Positions 56,919 through 64,000 of a DNA stretch of 64,000 nt are shown here, one piece after another. Each line of letters starts with the position of its first letter. Within the stretch, counting starts at the first letter, position 1. The position numbers and the translations under genes were made by a program. The stretch comes from Sophora flavescens. Its lineage: Eukaryota; Streptophyta; Magnoliopsida; Fabales; Fabaceae. The stretch lies in NCBI GenBank assembly GCA_030762895.1, contig CM061063.1, positions 218,900,103 through 218,964,102 of the forward strand. Direction: 5' to 3'. Under the pieces are notes generated by a model, which saw only the letters and a list, made by a program, of their open reading frames with translations, was not told the origin of the DNA and did no database searches.

Positions 56919-59900
56919 ACATCTCTTCCACAAAAATTTGGCCCCCGGGAATTTTGATATATCTCAAAAGAGATACGGGTACTATTCTTTCCCTTTCACC
57001 CAAGTTCTTTCGCCATTCTCTCTTTTTATCTTAACAAAGAAACACTCATAAGACAACATAACTGAAATTAACATAGATGCATCCTATCCTATGACCGTGT
57101 TCTAAATAATTCAAATCTTAATCTACATCAACAATACTTTACAAATATTCATCATACAAATAATATGGATCTAACATACCATTTTATTAATCAACCTATT
57201 GCGCACCAATAATTGGCCACCTTCACAATTCCACCCTGCTGACATCAATTAATCAATTCATATTACATAAATAATAAGCATACTATTACCACACTTATAC
57301 ATCCTTGAACTATCATTACGCTTCTATCGCATTTTATGCACATTACCATCATTATAGCCTTAATAAAATATATTAAAATTGACACCAAGTGATTAAGAGA
57401 TCTGAATATTATAATTTACAACCAACAAAAATGGGTGAGCAGAGCGCCTTCAGCACTATTTCTGTGACTAACATAATCCTTTTATAATCCTCTTACTCTG
57501 GAGATGAACAAGCTTCATAGCTTCCTAACGTCACATAAATGAATTCCCATTTTTCAATCACAACTAATCATCAAAAGTGACAAATGAGGAAATTATCCTA
57601 TAACAGGTAGGTCCGTGCAAAAGACGGTAGACACCACCCTTAAAACTAAACTTAACCCTATAAAAACACAAGGTTCATAAAAACATTCATTTCAAAATGT
57701 AATTGGTGAACACATAAAGTAGGTGTTGGATCATGCATTTATACACTTCAACTCTAAATAAATTAAAACCCACAAATTCACCATTCAACATATATAACCT
57801 CCTAACCATATGATGAAATCAAAGAGTCATGAAATTTGCCCATAAACACAAATTCATCACAGGAATGGCTGTAACAAAGTCTCAATTTTAGAAACTATAT
57901 AGTCAAAAATTATAATTAAGCAATTCATCCACCTGATCCTATGCAATTTCATAAGCATACACCCTAAGACCCGCATTAATCCTGCGCTCTCAAATTGGTC
58001 CAACACGTACACTCAACTCGGTCTTCCAATGATTGAATAATCTGTTCAACGCCCATCATTCTGGCACTATAACTTAACTCATTCTCAACTTTCACCTTCT
58101 AAGGCTTCTCTGCCACTTTGCCAAAATCAAGATGTGACTGATCTCTTAACTAAATGATAATCGGAAGGCATTCTAAAATTTTTTGTATTATAAAAGGTTC
58201 GAGAAACATTTCTCATACTTTTAGAAGAACAGACGAGATGACATTTTAAAGAAGAAGTTTGAGACTATTAACAAGTAACAAATCCCAATGGGACAAATGA
58301 CTAGACAATGTTTTTAGAAATTTGAAGAGAAACTTTTCAAAAGGATTTCTATTCTTTACTTTCAGCAAGAAAAGCAAAGAAGTGAATTTATTGCTGTAAG
58401 GATAAATGAATATTCAATATTTAAAGAATCTTCAATAGGTTCCTCGAGATAAAAATGCTGTACAAACAGACATATTTACAATCATGTAGCGTCATTAAAG
58501 TTCCTCTCTCTGCCAGCAACTTCCATTGGATCAAAAATCAATAATGAGAAGTTTGTGATTTCAAGAAGATTACCAGTTATAAAACGGGACATCAATCAAA
58601 TCTCATTTTGAGAAGGCAATTTACTTGAGATCTCTTGAATAGGTGAAGATCTGAATCGAGAAATTTATGTTCCTAGAAATCCATCACCTTATGACTCAAA
58701 GGAGAATAAGTCATAATTTAGTTTCAAACAAGACCGGTGAAATACAAGTTAATAGTGATCATGAATACTAATCAATTGTCAGAATAAAATCATGAGTAAT
58801 AAAATCAATGAGAAAGAAGTCTAGTATATGGCACATTTGGAAATTTAACTGAACAAAACTAGCATGACCAATCGACGAACGTTAACCCGAGCATGATCAC
58901 TTCCGGGAAAACTCCGATCAATCGATTTCACAACCTTTCTTTTCAAGAAGATACTCTGAAGGAGAATTTGGCTTCCAAATCACTTCCTTTGTAAGTCTAC
59001 AACTCCTCAAAGGTGGTAAACATAAGCAAGAACCTTATAAAAGAACACAAACGATGTTGAAACGCTTAGTATTTAATAATGCCTCATAATACACAAAGTA
59101 CAAAAACTATAATCAAGATAGAAAGATAAACAACAACAACAACAACAACAACAAAAAAGTAGACAAATATTTATTATTCCTCAAATCAAAATAATAATTA
59201 GTAATTACATAGTAACACACAAATATTTCAAAAATACTAATTGCTCATCACCAAAACAGCCCCAACTTACATTAACCCTTATAATACGACTTTTAACACT
59301 TGCATAATCCTTTCAAATATTCAAAAATCATTTGCTCAATTAAACTCATTCATTTCACCTTTAATACACTCTAAAAACTATCCACAAAAAACTCACCTTA
59401 AACACCAAATTCTAATTTTAGCAAAAATCATACCTAATTCATCTACCCCAATCAAAATATTCAAACCAACTTAAGAGGTGGCTAATTCCATGTCAAATCA
59501 TCTCTAACAACTTAAACAAAACTCATAACATAAACTGGTGATCACCCTAATTAACTACATCAAATACTTAGGATCATTCATAACCTTAATAACACTATTT
59601 ATAAACACTAATATGATAATTACACCTTCAAATTTACTTACCTATAAAACCCAATGTATAACCCCTTCGAATGATCAATAATACGCTTGAACTTCCTCTA
59701 AGTAGCACTAAAACTGGACCTGACTGAAATCCAAAAGTAATATTAAGAAACAGGAATTACACCCAATTGTTATAGTTTCCAAAATATCATTTAGAACTAA
59801 TAAATCAAAAACCTAATTGAGATCAGAATTTATAAACCAAAATTTGAAAATACTTATTAGAAATCATCAAACAACACCAACTATACCCTCAAATCCATTG

Positions 59901-60120
59901 GTACCTAACATACCACATTAAGTGGTTTTATTGAAACCTAAGCATACCACAACAAAGATAGGATACACTAAATCCATCCAAGCAATATAAATTTGAAAAA
60001 TTAAACACTAATACCATCAAGATTATCATCATTAACTTTAATCCATGGATAAAATAAATACTGAATCGCTTCATCCTCTCCACAAGCTATTAGTTACCAT
60101 AAGAGTAGCCGTAACACTAA
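56919..60120 (-). mobile_element. Tekay/Del-like internal region 2, deleted
   Basis: Homologous to 32360-35160 over about 2.75 kb and with the same arrangement. A decayed integrase (EQIIQSLED-like) lies at about 58010-58045 on the - strand. It uses the LTR at 56918 as its 3' LTR. It runs into the assembly gap about 200 bp short of the expected primer site. Reading frames are destroyed. Confidence 0.7.
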
Positions 60121-60620
60121 NNNNNNNNNNNNNNNNNNNNNNNNNNNNNNNNNNNNNNNNNNNNNNNNNNNNNNNNNNNNNNNNNNNNNNNNNNNNNNNN
60201 NNNNNNNNNNNNNNNNNNNNNNNNNNNNNNNNNNNNNNNNNNNNNNNNNNNNNNNNNNNNNNNNNNNNNNNNNNNNNNNNNNNNNNNNNNNNNNNNNNNN
60301 NNNNNNNNNNNNNNNNNNNNNNNNNNNNNNNNNNNNNNNNNNNNNNNNNNNNNNNNNNNNNNNNNNNNNNNNNNNNNNNNNNNNNNNNNNNNNNNNNNNN
60401 NNNNNNNNNNNNNNNNNNNNNNNNNNNNNNNNNNNNNNNNNNNNNNNNNNNNNNNNNNNNNNNNNNNNNNNNNNNNNNNNNNNNNNNNNNNNNNNNNNNN
60501 NNNNNNNNNNNNNNNNNNNNNNNNNNNNNNNNNNNNNNNNNNNNNNNNNNNNNNNNNNNNNNNNNNNNNNNNNNNNNNNNNNNNNNNNNNNNNNNNNNNN
60601 NNNNNNNNNNNNNNNNNNNN
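60121..60620. other. Assembly gap (500 N)
   Basis: Exactly 500 undetermined bases, probably a placeholder of unknown real length. It separates the Tekay-like region from the copia/Cassandra array. Frames that cross it are artefacts. Confidence 0.99.
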
Positions 60621-60743
60621 ATTCCCTCTCTGGAACAAACTGCTGATGTTCTCACAAAACATGTGACACAAAGCACATTTGAAAGCTGTAGAAACAAACT
60701 CAAGGTGTTTGATTCCACACCCATGAGTTTGCAAGGGGTGTAA
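60621..60743 (+). pseudogene. copia RNase H C-terminus (array unit 0)
   Basis: Encodes IPSLEQTADVLTKHVTQSTF and ends TPMSLQGV-stop at 60743, the normal end of a copia polyprotein. Repeated at 62709-62831. Confidence 0.85.
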
Positions 60744-60960
60744 AGGGAATAGAAGCTAACTGACAGTTATGTCAGTTAGCTTAGTGTAAATAGATTTCAG
60801 TTAGCAGTTGAGAATTGGTTATGAATTGATTACATTCTATTGGTGTTTTTATCCTATATATTGAGCTCACTGTATCAGTTCTAAACACAATTAAATACAC
60901 ATCATTTTTAATACTCTTCTATAACATTCTCTCTACTTGGCCTCTCAATCTCTCTAATAG
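60739..60960 (+). repeat. Shared short copia LTR, copy 1 (222 bp)
   Basis: Starts TGTAAAGGGAATAG, with an 11-bp-arm hairpin GCTAACTGACA/TGTCAGTTAGC at 60753-60778. It is joined directly to RT sequence at about 60961. The near-identical copy at 62827-63048 has the same length. The right boundary is inferred from this junction. Confidence 0.7.
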
Positions 60961-61308
60961 GAACTTGGTTTCACCTCATCGAAGTGTGACAATTCCCTAT
61001 TTGTCAAAGTCTCAGGAGCTATCACTGTGCAAATACTAGTCTATGTAGATGATATATTGATTACAAGCAATTCAGCTGCCACTATTGCTGATCTAGTTAC
61101 CACTCTAAACTACAAATTCCCTCTTAAGGATTTAGGTGGTCTCAATTACTTCCTTGGAATCCAAGCACATAGGTCTGCCAACTCATTTTGTTTAACACAA
61201 GCTAAATATATCACTGATCTACTACACAAGGCCAACATGCATGATGCTAATGCCATGAAGACCCTTATGGTGACTGGACTAAAACTCTCTGCACTTGACA
61301 GGCCTGCA
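60961..61308 (+). pseudogene. copia RT fragment (unit 1)
   Basis: Frame through ELGFTSSKCDNSLFVKVSG and ILVYVDDILITSNS (YVDD active-site box at about 61039), then DLGGLNYFLGIQAHRS and QAKYITDLLHKANM. It is interrupted by the Cassandra element at 61309 and continues at 62127. gag, protease, integrase and the first part of RT are missing. Confidence 0.88.
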
Positions 61309-62126
61309 TGTAATGTCCTCACTGACACGCATCCTGGGAAAAATTCCCAAGAGGTCACCCATCCCAGAATTGCTCCAAGCGAAACACGCTTAACTGTGGA
61401 GTTCTTAAGTGATGGGCTCCCGAAAAGAAGATGCATCTTATTGGTATAGGTAGTACCGATCTATTCATATAAGGCATCCTCAACTGTATAGTCATATACC
61501 TACACAGTCTCAGGATCCCTCTCATTCTGGTGTGTGATCGGTTCATTCATGTGTCAGTCCGCCTAGAAGCCTGTCAGGAGCCGCTCCTTGTCCGTGCCTC
61601 CTTGCACCGGCGACCACTCCTCAACCTCGTCGGCACCCGAGTGTTACATGCCCACCAGCTTCCGCTTGGTTCGTCCCCGAACCACACCGTACCGGGAGAG
61701 GTGCCGCTCTGATACCATCTATAACATCCTTGGCTGCTTTATGGATTGACGACTGTCCCCACAAACCAACACGGGTCTTTTCAGTGTGCTTTGTCCTCAC
61801 TCACACGCTTCCTTGGAAAACTTCCTAGGAGGTCACCCATCCTAGAATTGCTCCAAGTCAAGCACGCTTAACTTTGGAGTTCTTAAGTGATGGGCTCCCG
61901 AAAAGAAGATGCATCTTGTTAATATAGGTAGTACCAATCAATTCATATAAGCCTTCCTCAACTGTACAGTCCCATTCCTACACAGTCTCAGGATCTCTCT
62001 CATTTGAGTGTGTAATTGGTTCATTCGTGTGTCCCTCCGCCTAGAAGTCTGCTAGGAGCCGTTCCTTGTCCGTGCCTTCTTGCACCGGCGACCACTCTCC
62101 GCCCTCGTCGGCACCCGGGTGTTACA
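61309..62126 (-). mobile_element. Cassandra TRIM retrotransposon with 5S rRNA-derived LTRs
   Basis: Minus-strand element inside copia RT. The 5' LTR is 61720-62126 (407 bp), the primer site TGGTATCAGAGCGG (complement of about 61706-61719) follows, a very short internal part comes next, and the 3' LTR is 61309-61648, with a deletion of about 65 bp near its end. LTR starts read TGTAACAC(T/C)CGGGTGCCGACG. Both LTRs contain sequence related to 5S rRNA. Flanks CTGCA (61304-61308) and CTACA (62127-62131) are a probable, once-mutated target duplication. No coding capacity, as expected for Cassandra. Confidence 0.88.
61811..61900 (-). other. 5S rRNA-like segment in the Cassandra LTR
   Basis: On the - strand it reads CCCATCACTTAAGAACTCC, AGTTAAGCGTGCTTG and GGATGGGTGACCTCC, i.e. 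the plant 5S gene core with the A-box and C-box regions of its internal Pol III promoter. Insertions and mismatches between the boxes show it is not a functional 5S gene. Further copies lie at about 61330-61425 and 63488-63575. Confidence 0.88.
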
Positions 62127-62831
62127 CTACAGCTGAAGATGCCAGCTTGTATAGATCAAAAGTAGGAGCACATCAGTACATTACAGTCACAAGACCAAAT
62201 ATCGCTTTTGCAATAAACAAAGTGTGCCAATTCATGCATGACCCTAAAAACTCTCACTGACAAGCTGTAAAGAGCATCTTAAGATATCTAAGTGGCACTT
62301 CCACATATGGCATCACTCTCACCAGGTCATCAAACCTCAATCTAACAGCCTTTTGTGATGCCGACTGGGGTTCTGATCCAGATGACAAAATCAACAACTA
62401 GCTACTATGTCTTCCTAGGTTCAAATCCCGTGTCTTGGTCCTCTGAGAAACAACATGTAGTGTCAAGATCGAGTACCGAGGCTGAATATAGGAGCTTAAC
62501 TGCTGTCACAGCAGAGTTAATTTGGTTAAAATCCCTACTATCTGAGCTCCATTACTCACCACCTAAGCCTCCTCAAGTCTACTGTGATAACCTCAGTGCA
62601 GTGCTATTGGCTGCAAATCCCATCTTACACTCGAGGACAAAACACTTTGAACTAGACCTATATTTTGTAAGAGAAAAGATCCAAAGCAAGGAACTACTCG
62701 TTTCACACATTCCCTCTCTGGAATAAACTGCTGATGTTCTCACAAAACCTGTGACACAAAGCACATTTGAAAGCTGTAGAAACAAACTCAGGGTGTTTGA
62801 TTCCACACCCATGAGTTTGCAGGGGGTGTAA
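62127..62831 (+). pseudogene. copia RT end and RNase H (unit 1)
   Basis: Continues 61308. AEDASLYRSKVGAHQYITVT and AINKVCQFMHDP, then AFCDADWGSDPDD and SSTEAEYRSL (about 62350-62500), CDNLSAVLLAANPILHSRTK and HFELDLYFVREKIQS. A stop (TAA) replaces the Gln codon seen at 60636 near 62726. The frame ends at 62831 in SLQGV-stop. Confidence 0.85.
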
Positions 62832-63048
62832 AGGGAATAGAAGCTAACTGACAGTTATGTCAGTTAGCTTAGTGTAAACAGATTTCAGTGAGCAGTTGAG
62901 AATTGGTTATGAATTGATTACATTCTATTGGTGTTGGTATCCTATATATTGAGCTCACTGTATCAGTTCTAAACACAATTAAATACACATCATTTTTAAT
63001 ACTCTTCTATAACATTCTCTCTACTTAGCCTCTCTATATCTCTAATAG
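62827..63048 (+). repeat. Shared short copia LTR, copy 2 (222 bp)
   Basis: Near-identical to 60739-60960, with the same hairpin at its start. It serves as 3' LTR of unit 1 and is fused to RT of unit 2 without any gag region. Confidence 0.75.
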
Positions 63049-63220
63049 GAACTTGGTTTCACCTCATCGAAGTGTGACAATTCCCTATTTGTCAAAGTCT
63101 CAGGAGCCATCACTGTGCAAATACTAGTCTATGTAGATGATATATTGATTACAAGCAATTCAGCTGCCACTATTGCTGATCTAGTTACCACTCTAAACTA
63201 CAAATTCCCTCTTAAGGATT
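63049..63220 (+). pseudogene. copia RT fragment (unit 2), truncated
   Basis: Same as 60961-61131 (YVDDILITSNSAATIADLV) but breaks after KFPLKD, where it joins the middle of a Cassandra LTR. Equivalent to a deletion of about 410 bp relative to unit 1. Confidence 0.85.
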
Positions 63221-63799
63221 CATGTGTCCCTCCACTTAGAAGCCTGCCAGGAGCCGCTCCTTGTCAATGCCTCCTTGCATCGGCGACCACTCCTCACCCT
63301 CGTCGGCACCCGAGTGTTACATGCCCACCAGCTTCCGCTTGGTTTGTCCCCGAACCACACCGTACCGGGAGAGGTGCCGCTCTGATACCATCTGTAACAT
63401 CCTTGGCTGCTTTATGGATTGACGACTGTCCCCACAAACCAGCACGGGTCTTTTCTGCTTGCTTTGTCCTCACTCATACGCTTCCTGGGAAAACTTCCTA
63501 GGAGGTCACCCATCTCAGAATTGCTCCAAGTCAAGCACGCTTAACTTTGGAGTTCTTAAGTGATGGGCTCCCGAAAAGAAGATGCATCTTGTTAGTATAG
63601 GTAGTACCAATCAATTCATATAAGCCTTCCTCAACTGTGTAGTCCCATACCTACACAGTCTCAGGATCTCTCTCATTTGAGTGTGTAATTGGTTCATTCA
63701 TGTGTCCTTCCGCCTAGAAGCCTGCTAAGAGCCACTCCTTGTCCGTGCCTTCTTGCACCGGTGACCACTCTTCGCCCTCGTCGGCACCCGGGTGTTATA
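63221..63799 (-). mobile_element. Cassandra TRIM, truncated copy
   Basis: Holds the first 100 bp or so of the 3' LTR (63221-63321), the short internal part with the primer-site complement GCTCTGATACCA, and a complete 407-bp 5' LTR (63393-63799) with 5S-like sequence. It sits at the same copia position as the unit 1 copy, so it was duplicated with its host and later partly deleted. Confidence 0.88.
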
Positions 63800-64000
63800 C
63801 TACTGCTGAAGATGCCAGCTTGTATAGATCAATAGTAGGAGCACTTCAGTACATTACAGTCACAAGACCAGATATCGCTTTTGCAATAAACAAAGTGTGC
63901 CAATTCATGCATGACCCTAAAAACTCTCACTGGCAAGATGTAAAGAGGATCTTAAGATATCTAAGTGGCACTTCCACATATGGCATCACTCTCAACAGGT
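63800..64000 (+). pseudogene. copia RT end (unit 2), cut by the window edge
   Basis: AEDASLYRSIVGALQYITVT, then RPDIAFAINKVCQFMHDP, near-identical to 62130-62330 with several in-frame differences. It continues beyond the window. Confidence 0.85.

Noticed and set aside
60045..60743. Apparent 200-codon frames spanning 60045-60743
   Set aside because: They read through 500 N bases; only 60621-60743 is real copia sequence.
61811..61900. Functional 5S rRNA gene
   Set aside because: The similarity is partial, has insertions between promoter boxes and lies inside Cassandra LTRs next to a primer-binding site.

Overview
The window is nuclear DNA of a flowering plant, most likely a papilionoid legume. 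The evidence is a small cluster of Kunitz-type trypsin inhibitor (KTI) genes of legume type, one housekeeping gene with five canonical GT-AG exons (the Elongator subunit ELP6), and a dense, nested set of plant transposons: Athila-, Tekay- and Sirevirus-like LTR elements, CACTA, a Tourist-like MITE, a LINE and Cassandra TRIMs. I cannot name the species. Two genes look intact: KTI-B (21955-22593, + strand) and ELP6 (25347-31372, - strand, exons at 31136-31372, 30268-30340, 26506-26705, 26280-26426, 25347-25472, giving 260 codons). Everything else is a pseudogene, a gene fragment, a mobile element or plain AT-rich spacer.

Layout. 1-4290: Athila-like Ty3/gypsy sequence with an LTR split by a Ty1/copia solo LTR (2656-4187, target duplication GTTAA). 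4524-4661: frameshifted fragment of an SBP-box (SPL) transcription factor exon. 5590-9712: first copy of a segmental duplication, with KTI-A (one-base frameshift), a scrap of copia integrase, a scrap of ELP6 intron 2 and an ORF1-only LINE insertion. 10328-19801: a complete but mutated CACTA transposon (target duplication CAT) with a TNP2 transposase, a TNPA-like/Ulp1-like protein, and a piece of Athila LTR amplified into a palindromic 144-147 bp tandem repeat upstream of the transposase. 20905-29487: second copy of the duplication, with KTI-B, a copia pol fragment, a 3' remnant of a third KTI (KTI-C), then ELP6 exons 5 to 3 and its TE-filled intron 2. 31373-32345: ELP6 upstream region.

32346-60120 is one nested block. 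The outermost layer is a Tekay/Del-like chromovirus on the - strand, with two internal regions that share one LTR (35331-37743 plus 56034-56918). Its LTR is split by a Sirevirus-like element (37744-56028, target duplication AAGGG). That element's 5' LTR holds a complete copia element with two 1638-bp LTRs (38705-47537, target duplication ATGCT), and its 3' LTR holds a solo LTR (54351-55514, target duplication ATAAT). 60121-60620 is an assembly gap. 60621-64000 is a tandem array with a period of about 2.09 kb, made of a defective copia element (222-bp LTRs) that carries a Cassandra TRIM with 5S rRNA-derived sequence.

The genes do not form a pathway. KTI-B would be a secreted or vacuolar serine protease inhibitor. 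ELP6 is part of the Elp4-Elp5-Elp6 ring of Elongator, which acts in tRNA wobble-uridine modification. They are linked by position and by a duplication that copied KTI together with part of an ELP6 intron.
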